A stretch of 64,000 nt of DNA. It comes from Pseudomonas arsenicoxydans (lineage in GTDB: Bacteria; Pseudomonadota; Gammaproteobacteria; Pseudomonadales; Pseudomonadaceae). The notes beneath the pieces are model-generated. The model saw only the letters and a list, made by a program, of their open reading frames with translations, ran no database searches and had not been told where the DNA came from. The DNA is taken from assembly GCF_900103875.1 (NCBI RefSeq), contig NZ_LT629705.1, positions 4,659,001 to 4,723,000 of the forward strand, in the 5' to 3' direction. Shown here in pieces: positions 26,962-37,075 of this stretch. Every line of letters begins with the position of its first letter. The first letter of the stretch is position 1. Position numbers and translations under genes: made by a program.

Positions 26962-29436
26962 TCAGCCTGGGGTTTGTCCCTGACGATGATCGGCGAAGAA
27001 TGGCTTGCCCTTGCCGATGCGATCAGACGCCTTGGGCATGTTCGCAGCCTGCGTGTCCTGATCGTCGACATACCAGTAGCAGTGACTCACTGCCCGCGTG
27101 ATGCCGACGTAGGCCAGGCGCAAAATCTCGTCTTTCTGCGCGTTGTCATACGGCTCAGTGTCGCCTGCCTTGCCGAGGCCAGCCATGCGGTAGACCTGGT
27201 TCTTGTAAGGCGAAAGTGTCAGGTGCTGACAATCACCCAGCAGAAAAACCGCGTCCGCTTGCAGGCCCTTGGCGCTGTGATAGGTCAGCTGTTTAAGTCG
27301 GCGCGCTTCGTACGGCAAACTAGAATCAACATTAACTACAGGTTGAATATGCTGTTCTATCAATAGCTTATCGCTACTTTTTCGATAGAGCATCAAGATT
27401 GAATCACCCCGCCGGTAGTGCTCGATCAAGCGCTGGGCCATGCCTTGATCGTCACGATCCAGGACATTCACCGGCAGCACAGCCTTGGCTTCGCCGCTCG
27501 CCTTTGCCTTCTTGCCTGCGATCGCCGGTGCTGCGCGGACGATGTGCTCGGCGGCATCGATGATGTATTGATGGCTGCGATAGTTGTCGCTGAGCATCAC
27601 CTTGGTGGTGCTCGGCGACAGGAACTGCTTGTTGAACTCCATGAAATACGTCGGCGAACTGCCACGCCAGCCATAAATGGACTGCCAGTCATCGCCGACA
27701 CACAGCAACGATGAATGCTGCGCCCCACGGCCAACGTGCATCGCCGGGCCGCGACTGCGGATTTCAGCCAGGCTGGCGCGAATCCAGGAAACTATTTGCG
27801 GCGAAACGTCCTGAAACTCGTCGATCATCAAATGCGACAAAGGCCTTAACTGCTCATCACTCAGCAGTTTCAGGTTTTCCGGCGAATGCTCGCTGAACAA
27901 GGCAAACATTCGGTTGTAGGTCATCACCGGTGGCTTTTGATCGAGCAGATGATCTTCCAGGGCACGCCAGAACAGGCTCAAGGCCTCGAAGAAAAACCGG
28001 TCCGGGTCGTCTTTGGCAAAACTCATCTGGCCCACTGCATTCGGCACGTCGAGCCCCAGGTTTTCGATAAACCCGGCGGTTGCAACAAAACAGTCCAGCA
28101 ACGGCGCCGATCCGAGCTCGCCTTTGACCTTATAGTCGAAGCCCGGCCCGGCGCTTGCGTCACCGGCCAGGGAGGCTAATACGCGCTTTGAAGACTCATA
28201 ACTATCAAGCCATATCAAAGGCTTACGACAGAAAGCTTGAAACAGGGTGCGCTTCACAGCCCATTCTGCGCGGACCGTCAATTTGGCATTCGGACGGCTG
28301 AGCTGCGGATTTTCCGCAGGGTCGAACCCCAACACCACCCAGGCGTCGAGGGTCGGGATGTAACCGTGGCAATGGAACGTTGAGCCGTTGATGTCGAATG
28401 TCTGTCGATTCGGTTCGATACCCTTGATTGGCCAGGCGCCAGCGCGAAACCACAGGTCTTCGATTGTGTCGCACAGCTCTTCATCACGTTTGGCAGCCAA
28501 CTCGGTCACCGCCATGCGCTTCTGCACATCGGGGTGATCGCGTTCCAGCTCCTTGAGTTGCAAGGCATGCCGAGACAAAGGCTTGATCAGTTCGCGAAAG
28601 CGCTCATCGCGGCTGTGCAGGCTGTGGAAACAGGCGTTGAGCTGCTGGCGCTGAGCGTCGTTGATTCGCAGGTCGAAAGGATTGCTGTCGACCTCTTCAT
28701 CGCCGATCTGTGGGCGACTACTGAGGTTTTCAAATGCTTGCAGGCGTTCGAAACCCGGCAGGCTGCGAACCATTGGCAGGATGCGTGAATGAAAGGTGCG
28801 CACCAGGTCTCGCGCTTCTTTGAGACTCAGCACTCGCCCCCACAGGGCAAACAGCTCGACCAGCTTATTAATGAAGTCTTTGCGCGACTCACGGGTGAAG
28901 GTCACCACGGTCATCGAACCCAGCTCGAAACCCAGGTAATGGGTCAGCAGCAAAATACGCAACACCAGCGTCGTTGACTTGCCCGCACCAGCCCCGGCGA
29001 TCACCGAGGTCGAAGGTGTGTCGCTGAAAATCATCTTCCACTGGGCGGCGCTGGGTTGCGCATGCGGTGGTAGCAAGCGGGCGACATCGGCCTTCATGCG
29101 TTTCTTCACTTCGGCGCTCAGTGGCAAGCGCCAATCATCGAACAGATAGTCATCGACGTTGGGCGGCCGGTGTTCGGTCGAGCGCGAATCGCGGATCAAC
29201 AGCACTTGCCGACCTTCTTCCAGTCCGTCGAGCTTTCCTTCTTTATAGCCGTAATCCACCCCGGCGCTGTGCCCGCTGCGAAAACCGTCAGCTTGCCCGT
29301 GCAGCCAGGAAGCGCGGTGCTGAGCGCGCAAGCGGGTCAGGCCATGGCCAAAGAACCGGGCGGCCAAGCGTTTGAGCAGAGGCATCTCGGCCAGCGGACG
29401 GAGTTCGGGAGGAAGATCGGGGGTGTGTTGCGGCAC
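26962..29436 (-). CDS. UvrD/Rep-family DNA helicase with unusual N-terminus
   Basis: An 824-residue superfamily 1 helicase. The Walker A A-G-A-G-A-G-K-S-T is at about 147-155; M-I-D-E-F-Q-D (Walker B), G-D-D-W-Q-S-I-Y-G-W-R-G (motif III), Y-H-S-A-K-G-L-Q-A-D (motif V) and V-G-I-T-R-A (motif VI) follow. Residues 46-76 contain Gly-spaced repeats (G-Q-A-D-G-F, G-H-S-A-G-V, G-Y-K-E-G-K, G-L-E-E-G-R) resembling Yae1-type hexapeptides, and residues 230-430 are a large insertion between motifs. No nuclease domain is seen. The GTG at 29436 is the start, with GGAG somewhat far upstream. Confidence 0.87.
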   Translation of the reverse strand: MPQHTPDLPPELRPLAEMPLLKRLAARFFGHGLTRLRAQHRASWLHGQADGFRSGHSAGVDYGYKEGKLDGLEEGRQVLLIRDSRSTEHRPPNVDDYLFDDWRLPLSAEVKKRMKADVARLLPPHAQPSAAQWKMIFSDTPSTSVIAGAGAGKSTTLVLRILLLTHYLGFELGSMTVVTFTRESRKDFINKLVELFALWGRVLSLKEARDLVRTFHSRILPMVRSLPGFERLQAFENLSSRPQIGDEEVDSNPFDLRINDAQRQQLNACFHSLHSRDERFRELIKPLSRHALQLKELERDHPDVQKRMAVTELAAKRDEELCDTIEDLWFRAGAWPIKGIEPNRQTFDINGSTFHCHGYIPTLDAWVVLGFDPAENPQLSRPNAKLTVRAEWAVKRTLFQAFCRKPLIWLDSYESSKRVLASLAGDASAGPGFDYKVKGELGSAPLLDCFVATAGFIENLGLDVPNAVGQMSFAKDDPDRFFFEALSLFWRALEDHLLDQKPPVMTYNRMFALFSEHSPENLKLLSDEQLRPLSHLMIDEFQDVSPQIVSWIRASLAEIRSRGPAMHVGRGAQHSSLLCVGDDWQSIYGWRGSSPTYFMEFNKQFLSPSTTKVMLSDNYRSHQYIIDAAEHIVRAAPAIAGKKAKASGEAKAVLPVNVLDRDDQGMAQRLIEHYRRGDSILMLYRKSSDKLLIEQHIQPVVNVDSSLPYEARRLKQLTYHSAKGLQADAVFLLGDCQHLTLSPYKNQVYRMAGLGKAGDTEPYDNAQKDEILRLAYVGITRAVSHCYWYVDDQDTQAANMPKASDRIGKGKPFFADHRQGQTPG

Positions 29437-29715
29437 GCGGACTGACTCCAGGGTGTGAGGCTGTTGCGGTTATGGTGTCTGTATTTGCCTTTGAGTTCTA
29501 GTGAAATGCTTACAGGTCATTGGCTTATACGATGAAGTGAAGGCTGGATGAGACTATTTCGAGGTTATTTAACATCGATTAATCCGATCATATTGAGGCA
29601 CTTTTTACGCTTTTTATCGATTGGTGACTGATAGAAGATGCTCCTCATCAACCACCGGTTCTTGTTTCGTGGCTCAGGCGCTCTGCCCCATGACGAACCT
29701 TTTCAGGAGACGATC

Positions 29716-30411
29716 ATGCTTGAACTCAGACCTTTCAACTCCCTGGGCGGCGCCCATCATGGCTGGTTGGATGCGCATCACCACTTTTCGTTCGCCGAGT
29801 ACCACGATCCCAAACGCATGAACTGGGGCAACCTGCGCGTCTGGAACGACGATGTGATTGCCGCTGGCACCGGGTTTCCGAAACACCCGCACCGGGACAT
29901 GGAAATCATCACTTATGTTCGTGAAGGGGCCATTACCCACGAAGATAACCTTGGCAACAAGGGGCGTACCGAAGCAGGTGACGTTCAGGTCATGAGTGCG
30001 GGCACCGGCATCGCCCACAGCGAATACAACCTGGAGTCGAGCGAAACCAAGATCTTCCAGATCTGGATCATCCCCAATGAGTCCGGTCTGGCACCGTCCT
30101 GGGGCGCAAGGCCTTTCCCCAAAGGCCAGCGCGAAGGGTTCGTGACGCTCGCCAGTGGCAAGGCCGGTGATGATCAAAGTCTGCGGATTCGTGCTGACGC
30201 GCGGTTGGTGGCAGCGAACCTGAAAGCTGGTGAGACAGCCGAATATCACTTGGATGGAGGCCGCCGTGCTTACCTGGTTCCCGCCACTGGCGTCATTGAA
30301 GTCAATGGCTTGCGTGCACAAGCTCGAGACGGTGTCGCAGTGGCCGACGAGCAGGTGTTGCGCGTCACGGCGATCGAGGACAGTGAAATCGTGTTGGTGG
30401 ACCTGGCTTGA
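29716..30411 (+). CDS. Pirin family bicupin protein (YhaK/YhhW-like)
   Basis: A 231-residue pirin. The metal ligands appear in F-P-K-H-P-H-R-D-M-E (His-x-His) and the following E-x-x-x-H region, with A-G-T-G-I-A-H-S-E as the second signature. Homologues show quercetin 2,3-dioxygenase activity or regulatory binding; the physiological role is unsettled. The ATG at 29716 has CAGGAG eight bases upstream; the frame extends to 29638 without protein-like sequence. Confidence 0.92.
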   Translation: MLELRPFNSLGGAHHGWLDAHHHFSFAEYHDPKRMNWGNLRVWNDDVIAAGTGFPKHPHRDMEIITYVREGAITHEDNLGNKGRTEAGDVQVMSAGTGIAHSEYNLESSETKIFQIWIIPNESGLAPSWGARPFPKGQREGFVTLASGKAGDDQSLRIRADARLVAANLKAGETAEYHLDGGRRAYLVPATGVIEVNGLRAQARDGVAVADEQVLRVTAIEDSEIVLVDLA

Positions 30412-30428
30412 GGCTGTAAATGCCGGAC

Positions 30429-30462
30429 AAAAAAAGGGCGACCATAGGGTCGCCCTTTTTTA
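30429..30462 (+). terminator. Intrinsic terminator after pirin gene
   Basis: Stem AAAAAAGGGCGACC / GGTCGCCCTTTTTT with loop ATAG and a T-run. It lies 18 bases after the pirin stop and is symmetric enough to act for the convergent pgm gene too. Confidence 0.92.
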
Positions 30463-30495
30463 TGATTGCGGGACTGCCCGCGATGGGGCCTTCTT

Positions 30496-32142
30496 TTATT
30501 TCGCGGAAATCGCGCCGTCTACCAGCGTTTGAGCCTCTGCCACCAACTGCTTGAGGTGGTCGTCACTCACAAAGCTTTCGGCGTAGATTTTGTAGATGTC
30601 TTCGGTCCCGGAAGGACGCGCCGCGAACCAGCCGTTCTCGGTCATGACTTTCAAGCCGCCAATGGCCTGGTCGTTGCCCGGGGCATGACTGAGGATGCTC
30701 TGGATCGCTTCACCGGCCAATTGAGTCGAGGTGACCTGATCAGGCGACAGCTTGCTCAGCAAGGCTTTCTGCTCAGGGTTGGCCTTGGCATCGACGCGCA
30801 CCGAGAACGGCTCGCCGAGTTCATCGGTCAACGCACGGTAGGCCTGGCTTGGGTCGCGGCCGGTACGAGCGGTCATTTCTGCAGCCAGCAAGGCCGGAAT
30901 CAAGCCGTCCTTGTCGGTGCTCCAGACGCCGCCGTCCTTGCGCAGGAACGATGCGCCGGCACTTTCTTCGCCGCCAAAGCCCAGAGAACCGTCAAACAGA
31001 CCGTCGGCAAACCATTTGAAGCCGACCGGCACTTCGTACAGGCGCCGTCCCAGACGCTTGGCCACACGATCGATCAAGCCACTGCTGACCACGGTTTTAC
31101 CCACGGCAGCGTCGGCGCGCCATTGCGGACGGTTCTGGAACAGGTAATCGATGGACACCGCCAAGTAACTGTTCGGCGCAAGCAAACCACCGGATGGCGT
31201 CACGATGCCATGGCGGTCGTGATCCGGATCGCAGGCAAACGCTACGTCATAGCGCTCTTTGAGACCGATCAGGCCTTGCATGGCGTGACTGGAGGAAGGG
31301 TCCATGCGGATCTGTCCGTCCCAGTCGACTGTCATGAAACGGAATGTCGGATCGACCTGTTTGTTGACCACGTCCAGGTCCAGACGGTAATGCTCGGCAA
31401 TCGCCGACCAGTAGCGCACCCCTGCTCCACCCAGCGGATCCACGCCCAGACGCAGCTTGGCGTCACGGATGGCATCGAAATCGATCACGTTGATCAGGTC
31501 GGCGACGTAGGTGTTGAGGTAGTCGTGGCGGTGCGTGGTGCTGGCTTTGAGCGCCTGCTCGTAGCTGATGCGTTTGACGCCGGCCAACTTGTTGCTCAGC
31601 AGTTCGTTGGCCTTGGCTTCGATCCACTTGGTGATGTGGGTATCGGCCGGTCCGCCGTTGGTAGGGTTGTATTTGTAGCCACCGCTTTGCGGCGGGTTGT
31701 GGGACGGCGTGATGACGATGCCGTCCGCCAGGCCGGAAGTACGGCCACGGTTGTAGCAAAGAATGGCGTGGGAAATCGCCGGGGTCGGCGTGTACTCATC
31801 GCCTTCGGCGATCATCACGGTAACGCCGTTCGCCGCCAGCACTTCCAGGGCGCTGGCACCGGCCGGCGTGGACAATGCATGAGTATCGATGCCGACGAAC
31901 AACGGGCCATCAATGCCTTGGGCTTCACGGTACAGGCAGATCGCCTGGCTGATCGCCAGAACGTGCCATTCGTTGAAACTCAGGTCGAACGAGCTGCCGC
32001 GGTGGCCGGACGTGCCAAAGGCAACGCGCTGGGTAGAGATGGCGGCATCAGGCTGGCCGGTGTAATAGGCCGTGACCAGTCGCGGGATGTCGACCAACAA
32101 TTCTGCCGGCGCCGGTTTGCCCGCAAAAGGACTGATTGTCAT
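30496..32142 (-). CDS. pgm: Phosphoglucomutase (alpha-D-glucose-phosphate specific)
   Basis: A 548-residue phosphohexomutase that interconverts glucose 1- and 6-phosphate for glycogen, trehalose and envelope sugars. The phosphoserine loop T-P-S-H-N-P-P has Ser147; the metal loop D-P-D-H-D-R and sugar-binding G-G-E-E-S-A-G follow, and the C-terminal phosphate-binding R-P-S-G-T-E is present. The length fits the Pgm branch rather than AlgC. AGAGG precedes the ATG. Confidence 0.96.
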   Translation of the reverse strand: MTISPFAGKPAPAELLVDIPRLVTAYYTGQPDAAISTQRVAFGTSGHRGSSFDLSFNEWHVLAISQAICLYREAQGIDGPLFVGIDTHALSTPAGASALEVLAANGVTVMIAEGDEYTPTPAISHAILCYNRGRTSGLADGIVITPSHNPPQSGGYKYNPTNGGPADTHITKWIEAKANELLSNKLAGVKRISYEQALKASTTHRHDYLNTYVADLINVIDFDAIRDAKLRLGVDPLGGAGVRYWSAIAEHYRLDLDVVNKQVDPTFRFMTVDWDGQIRMDPSSSHAMQGLIGLKERYDVAFACDPDHDRHGIVTPSGGLLAPNSYLAVSIDYLFQNRPQWRADAAVGKTVVSSGLIDRVAKRLGRRLYEVPVGFKWFADGLFDGSLGFGGEESAGASFLRKDGGVWSTDKDGLIPALLAAEMTARTGRDPSQAYRALTDELGEPFSVRVDAKANPEQKALLSKLSPDQVTSTQLAGEAIQSILSHAPGNDQAIGGLKVMTENGWFAARPSGTEDIYKIYAESFVSDDHLKQLVAEAQTLVDGAISAK

Positions 32143-32274
32143 GCAAAACCTCTGGAATAGAGTGGTTCAGGAATAGGAACGCAGTTTACTGGCAGTTTGA
32201 CCGCAGCGCGACGTTATCGATCCCGTACCCGATGTTATCAACCTCCACAGGCCAGGAACGGCTTGTCGCCCGGC

Positions 32275-33675
32275 TCAATCGATCGATTCCAGACGCAAGG
32301 CGTCCCCCAGCAGGCCCATTGCGGCCGTCAGGTCATGGTCGCCACCAAAGGTATGACTCAGTCGCAAGTGTTGAGTGTGCAGGCCCTGAAGACTGAACAG
32401 TTCTCCCGGCGCGATCACCACCTGATGGTTGAGCAGGCGCTGGAACACCCGGCGGACATCGACCGGGCGCAATGACCGCACCCACACTGTCGCCCCGCCC
32501 TGGGGCTCGACGAAATGCAATGCATCACCCAGACGCTCTTGCAGCAGCTGGGTCATCTGCACCTTGCGGTCCTTGAGCATCCTGCGCAGGACCACCAAGT
32601 GCTGATCGATGCGTCCATTGACATACAGCCGTGCGATGGCTTTCTGGCGGATCGGCGACAGGCGAAACGAGCGCAGCAAAAAATGCCGCTGCAGTTCGGC
32701 ATGCAGTTGGCGCGAGAGCAAATAGCCATAAGGCGCCTCAGGCCCGATGATTTTTTCGAACGTGGAAAACACGATGAGTCGATCAGGGTTCAGTAAATCT
32801 CGAAACCGCTGGCCGTCGGGCTCGAATTCGAGTTCGCCATGGCTATCGTTCTCCAACACCCAACTGCCATGACGCTCCAGCAACTGGGCGGTTGACTGCC
32901 TGTTGCTGTGGGAGGCCACGCTGCCACGCGGCATGTTGAGGCCAGACGAAAGCATGACCAACCGAACCGGTTCGGTCTCCAGCAGTTGCTTGAGCCGCTC
33001 CAGGTCCAGGCAGCCATTGGCTTGCAACGGCAGCTCGATGACTTGAACGTCAGCGTCCTGAAGCAAGCGCAGAATCGCCCAGTCACAGGGTGACTCCACC
33101 ACGACAATGGCCTCTTTCAGGCAAAGCACGGTGATCAGAATTTCCAGTACGCCGCGTAAATCAGCGCCGATATAGACATCGTCGGCGTGCCAGCAGCGCG
33201 CCGGCGATGAGGTGTAGCGTGCCGCAAGGGCGGCGCGCAGTTCCAGTTCACCGCAGGGTTGTGACACCGGTTGCGGCTGACGTGGATACTGGCGCAACAG
33301 TTCTCGCTCAAGCAGCAACAGCGGGCTGTCCAGAGGTTGCAGCAATGCCGGCTCATCGGCGCTCAAGACCAGCATTCCCGGACGCCTGGCGTTTACATAG
33401 AGCGTTTCGAGCAGGTCATTGCCACTGCTGAGCGGGCGGACGGACGACACCGGCAATGCGTAGTAACCGGATTTGGCGACCGAGTACACGCGCCCTTCCT
33501 TTTCCAGCAGCGAGTAGGCGTACTGAATAGTCGAGATCGATACGCCAAGACGGTCCGCCAATTGCCGCAGCGAAGGAAGACGGACACGCGCGTCGCTGAC
33601 CGGCTCGCTGATCAGGTTCGTCAGGTAGCGGTACACCGCCTGGTAAGCGAAGTCGGTTTCTCGCGGCCCCTTCAT
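32275..33675 (-). CDS. MocR-type regulator (GntR HTH + aminotransferase-like domain)
   Basis: A 466-residue MocR/PdxR-family protein. A GntR winged helix (about 10-75, with L-P-S-L-R-Q-L-A-D-R-L-G-V-S) is fused to a fold-type I aminotransferase domain. The PLP lysine aligns with Lys in S-T-F-E-K-I-I, but the usual downstream Arg is absent (A-P-Y-G-Y), and the Asp-bearing strand reads E-N-D-S-H-G-E. It is probably a PLP- or amino-acid-responsive regulator. The ATG at 33675 is used because the longer frame (to 33789) enters the neighbouring gene. Confidence 0.88.
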   Translation of the reverse strand: MKGPRETDFAYQAVYRYLTNLISEPVSDARVRLPSLRQLADRLGVSISTIQYAYSLLEKEGRVYSVAKSGYYALPVSSVRPLSSGNDLLETLYVNARRPGMLVLSADEPALLQPLDSPLLLLERELLRQYPRQPQPVSQPCGELELRAALAARYTSSPARCWHADDVYIGADLRGVLEILITVLCLKEAIVVVESPCDWAILRLLQDADVQVIELPLQANGCLDLERLKQLLETEPVRLVMLSSGLNMPRGSVASHSNRQSTAQLLERHGSWVLENDSHGELEFEPDGQRFRDLLNPDRLIVFSTFEKIIGPEAPYGYLLSRQLHAELQRHFLLRSFRLSPIRQKAIARLYVNGRIDQHLVVLRRMLKDRKVQMTQLLQERLGDALHFVEPQGGATVWVRSLRPVDVRRVFQRLLNHQVVIAPGELFSLQGLHTQHLRLSHTFGGDHDLTAAMGLLGDALRLESID

Positions 33676-33742
33676 GGGAAATGGCCAGGCACGGTACGCG
33701 CAGCGCGGCGCCCCTGTGTGAAAACTGTCAAACCAGGCACTT

Positions 33743-35230
33743 TCAACGGCCCGTTGACCGTTCGACTGGCACCGAGCCGTCATCATCACTATCCGGCATC
33801 ATTGCGTGCGAGACCGCGGGATCTTCTTCTACGTCAGGTACCTCGGCCGCAACCACTGGCCCCATGCGGTAAAGCGTCGCGATCAGGCTGACGGGCAATC
33901 CGCTGACGTCGACCATCCATTGCAGCACTTGCTCGGGGGCCGGGTTGCCCTGCATCGCCCGGTGCAGATCGGGCAAGGCGACAAGCATGCCGGGGTGGCA
34001 CTGGCGCAGGAAACGCTCAAGCGATGCCCCCTTATCGACAAAGGGCGCAAACAGCAAACACACCAGCTGTGATTCACTCAATCCAAGGCTTTTTTGCGCC
34101 TCGGCCGAGGCCAATGCACGCTGGTCCACCGCTGCCGCCGGACTGCCAAGCTTTTCCATGACCTGCTCGCAGAAGCGCTCGGGCATCTGTTTGCGGCGCA
34201 TCAGGACCAATGTCCGCTGCACGTATTCGGCAACGCCGGTTTCGTAGCTGCGGCCTTGAACAAAGCCACTCTGCAACCCGCGAAGGTGCGCGCAAATCGT
34301 CAGGCTGACGTATTCGTTATCGCTGAGCTGGACCGCGAGCTCTTCCGGCTGGTATCTGAGGAAATCGGTGAGCAGCGGCCAACGCTCTTCCAGGTTACTG
34401 ACCAGCATGTCGTGAATATCGATGAAAGTGGTACGACGGCATGCCTCAAAACGCTCCGCTGGGCGCCACGTGGCTTGTGCACCTTGCGGGTAAAACTCGC
34501 GGTAGTAATCGCCGCCCATTTCATCGAGCCGGGAGAACAGCTCCTCGAAGCCTGTTGCAGGGGGGAGCGATGCTTTCAGACCCGCCTTGACCGCCGCGCG
34601 GTTCAGGCCTTCCAGGAACTGCTTTTGTTGACGAGGCGTTTCACTGCTGATCATTGCGTCCACGCCTCGGTCCCAACGGGCAATCTGGCCGTAAAATTCT
34701 CCGGTTGTCAGATAGCCTTCGTCCCATAGATCGAGCGGTCCGTTGCTGTCACGGCGATGACCCACCATCAGCAGATTGAGGCGATTGGACTCGCGACCGG
34801 CATCGGAAATCGGCGCCAGGTGATTGAACGGCAGGACCTCACGGTTATCGACCATCAGCATTTCGACCCGGGGATCGTCATACAGAAACAACGCGCTGCA
34901 ACTGCGATGGATATTTTCAAGGGCCGTTGCGCTTGCTCCGTTCGAGCGCAAGGTCGCCACTCTCAACTGGAACGTCGCCGGTGCCCGGCCGGCAATGCTC
35001 AATTGCGCCGCACGCAGCAGCGCCAGGGTGTAACAACTGTCTCGGGTCCCGGACTGGACCGCCAGCACCTTGTAATCGCCGATGCGCTCCATGCCGCCCG
35101 CGGCGACCACTAAACGCTGAATCATGAGTTGCAAGGCGGTGCGTTCAGCACGTGAAAAGAAACTCAGCAATCGTTGCAATACTTGCTGATAAACATAGTT
35201 CATTGCCTGATCATGGGTATGGGTCATCAT
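33743..35230 (-). CDS. Large conserved-looking protein of unknown function
   Basis: A 495-residue soluble protein that I do not recognise. No signal peptide or membrane helix is seen. The first 80 residues are helical (T-A-L-Q-L-M-I-Q-R-L), the middle has mixed strands (V-E-M-L-M-V-D-N-R-E) and residues 340-460 are helical again (repeated L-x-x-x-L patterns). The C-terminus is acidic and low complexity (E-D-P-A-V, D-S-D-D-D). Base composition is like its neighbours and AGG lies seven bases before the ATG, so it is a real gene. It lies 67 bases upstream of the MocR gene in the same direction, so the two may be cotranscribed. A long AT-rich non-coding stretch precedes it. Confidence 0.8.
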   Translation of the reverse strand: MMTHTHDQAMNYVYQQVLQRLLSFFSRAERTALQLMIQRLVVAAGGMERIGDYKVLAVQSGTRDSCYTLALLRAAQLSIAGRAPATFQLRVATLRSNGASATALENIHRSCSALFLYDDPRVEMLMVDNREVLPFNHLAPISDAGRESNRLNLLMVGHRRDSNGPLDLWDEGYLTTGEFYGQIARWDRGVDAMISSETPRQQKQFLEGLNRAAVKAGLKASLPPATGFEELFSRLDEMGGDYYREFYPQGAQATWRPAERFEACRRTTFIDIHDMLVSNLEERWPLLTDFLRYQPEELAVQLSDNEYVSLTICAHLRGLQSGFVQGRSYETGVAEYVQRTLVLMRRKQMPERFCEQVMEKLGSPAAAVDQRALASAEAQKSLGLSESQLVCLLFAPFVDKGASLERFLRQCHPGMLVALPDLHRAMQGNPAPEQVLQWMVDVSGLPVSLIATLYRMGPVVAAEVPDVEEDPAVSHAMMPDSDDDGSVPVERSTGR

Positions 35231-35749
35231 TGTTTACCTGTTACTCATAAATTCAATGTCACGCAAACAACTCTATGCAGAGCGCAATCGGTTGCCTGGC
35301 ATGATTAGAGTGTTTTGCTAGATATCAAATGCTAACACTTAGTTTTTAGTAATTATTTGAAATGATATCGCGATGCAGGATGCCATTTTGGCGAGAGTTT
35401 TCAGCAAGCCCCCGCAGCACAGGCATCCTGCCCCGGCACGGGAGATCTTAGGAAATGTCCCACAGCGTCCCACAGACAAGTAGCACGATAAATAAAGAAA
35501 GAAGTCACCCTTGGCTTTTCGCTAACTGATCGATAAGACGTTATTTGTCGAGTTTGTATTGCCGGAGCGCGTTGAGAAGTACCTGTTCGATACCCGGACA
35601 TGGCTCATTCCTTGAGATGAAAGTAATCATTCAATTATCGGGGCTTACATGATGATTAGAAGATACAGATTGAGAGCAAAAACCAGTTCAGTTGCTGAAC
35701 GGTCCCATCACTGATTGAAGGGGGTCTCAGGGTGGCGGCGGGGAAATGC
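35231..35749. other. Long AT-rich intergenic region
   Basis: About 520 bases with no convincing gene. The part nearest the unknown gene (35231-35370) is AT-rich and probably holds its promoter. A perfect 10-base inverted repeat, GCAGGATGCC at 35375-35384 and its complement at 35422-35431, encloses 37 bases. A 66-codon open frame on the minus strand (35401-35601) has no ribosome site or protein-like features. Confidence 0.5.
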
Positions 35750-35777
35750 AAAAGTCCGTGCACGCACGGACTTTTTC
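35750..35777 (-). terminator. Intrinsic terminator of the oxidoreductase gene
   Basis: Stem AAAAGTCCGTG / CACGGACTTTT with a four-base loop and A/T runs, a few bases past the stop codon of the minus-strand gene. Confidence 0.9.
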
Positions 35778-35784
35778 AGGAGTG

Positions 35785-36807
35785 TTACGCAGGTTCGACC
35801 TGGAGGGCGACCCGTTCGCGGCATGGACACTCGTCCATGTAGCGGTGTGCCTCGACAAACTCGGAAAATGGGAAGACCCGAGTCTTGAGTGGCAGCAGCA
35901 CGCCGTCAGCGGTCATCTGATTGATGTCGCGAAGGGCACGTTGCAGGGCGACCTGGTCCTGGATGATGCCCAGTTCCGGCTTGCCGGTGAAGTTGCCGAT
36001 GCAGTGCACGAAGAACTGAATGTTCTTCTGGAACGCCGCGCAGGCCGGGAATGGCGTCTGATTACCGCCTTGCAGGCCGTACAACACCAGGCTGCCACGC
36101 GGTGCGAGCACATCGCCAAGCAGCGACATCTGCGGACCGCCAAGGCCATCGAACACGACATCCACACCGCGGTTGTCAGTGATCTTGTTGATCCGCATGA
36201 GCAGATCTTCTTCTTCGGTGACGATGACTTTCTCGGCACCCAGCGACAGCAGGTATTCACGTTCCTCAGCCGTTTTGGTAGCGGCAATCACTCGCACACC
36301 CAACGCTTTACCCAACTGTACGAAGGATGGACCGGCGCAGTGACTGGCATCGGTCACCAAGGCGAACTGCCCTGGTTTTACCCGAGCCAGATCGGCATAG
36401 GCGAAGTAGGCAATCAACAGCGGCGTGTAATGCACGCTGGCCTGGATCGGGCTGAGCACGTCGGGGTAACGGGTCAGTGCCGAGCGTGGCAGAACGATCT
36501 GCTCGCCGTAGACCGGATAGTCGTTGGGGCTTTCAGCCGGGAAGCTGGCGACTTTGTCACCAACTGCCAGGTCATCGACGCCATCGCCGACCGCCGTGAC
36601 GATACCTGCCATTTCATGGCCAAGGCCCGAAGGCAGACGAGCATGGGATGAGGCCAGGTTCTGGCGCCAGAGAATGTCGTACCAGCTGATGCCAATCGCC
36701 TCGACGCGCACCTGCACTTCGCCCGGAGCAGGGAGAGCGGCCGCATGCTCTTCGCATTTGAGCACCTCGGCTGGACCAAACTTGTGAAAACGGATCGTGC
36801 GGGACAT
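35785..36807 (-). CDS. Zinc-free MDR-family quinone oxidoreductase
   Basis: A 340-residue medium-chain dehydrogenase/reductase of the NADPH:quinone oxidoreductase type. The N-terminal GroES-like domain carries G-L-G-H-E-M-A-G-I-V, the catalytic zinc ligands of alcohol dehydrogenases are not evident, and the Rossmann part contains A-L-V-T-D-A-S-H-C-A-G rather than a clean G-x-G-x-x-G. It probably reduces enones or quinones with NADPH. The ATG at 36807 has GAGG upstream. It is divergent from a LysR gene that likely controls it. Confidence 0.85.
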   Translation of the reverse strand: MSRTIRFHKFGPAEVLKCEEHAAALPAPGEVQVRVEAIGISWYDILWRQNLASSHARLPSGLGHEMAGIVTAVGDGVDDLAVGDKVASFPAESPNDYPVYGEQIVLPRSALTRYPDVLSPIQASVHYTPLLIAYFAYADLARVKPGQFALVTDASHCAGPSFVQLGKALGVRVIAATKTAEEREYLLSLGAEKVIVTEEEDLLMRINKITDNRGVDVVFDGLGGPQMSLLGDVLAPRGSLVLYGLQGGNQTPFPACAAFQKNIQFFVHCIGNFTGKPELGIIQDQVALQRALRDINQMTADGVLLPLKTRVFPFSEFVEAHRYMDECPCRERVALQVEPA

Positions 36808-37075
36808 CGCAAACCTCGTCAAAGAAACCTCTAATGCCCTGAACTCTATCTGGGCTTTCTACCCAAGACTATCAGTGGCTATTAATAGTCGACATGCCTG
36901 TCATTGATTCCGCAGCGACGGTGACATTCGCAAATGTCATGAAAACCGAAGCGCCTTTCTTGGAAAAACTGAATTACTCGGTGCAGAGTAGCAGCCTTTG
37001 CCCTTAATATTCATGCCGGCCATTGTTCTCATATGGCTGCTCTCGTCAAGCTTGATGACTCTGCCAGGACCCCAG

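Noticed and set aside
33676..33789. Extended start for the MocR gene
   Set aside because: It overlaps the upstream gene's end and lacks a ribosome site; the ATG at 33675 begins the winged helix.
35401..35601. 66-codon minus-strand open frame in the long intergenic region
   Set aside because: No ribosome site, odd composition and no protein-like pattern.
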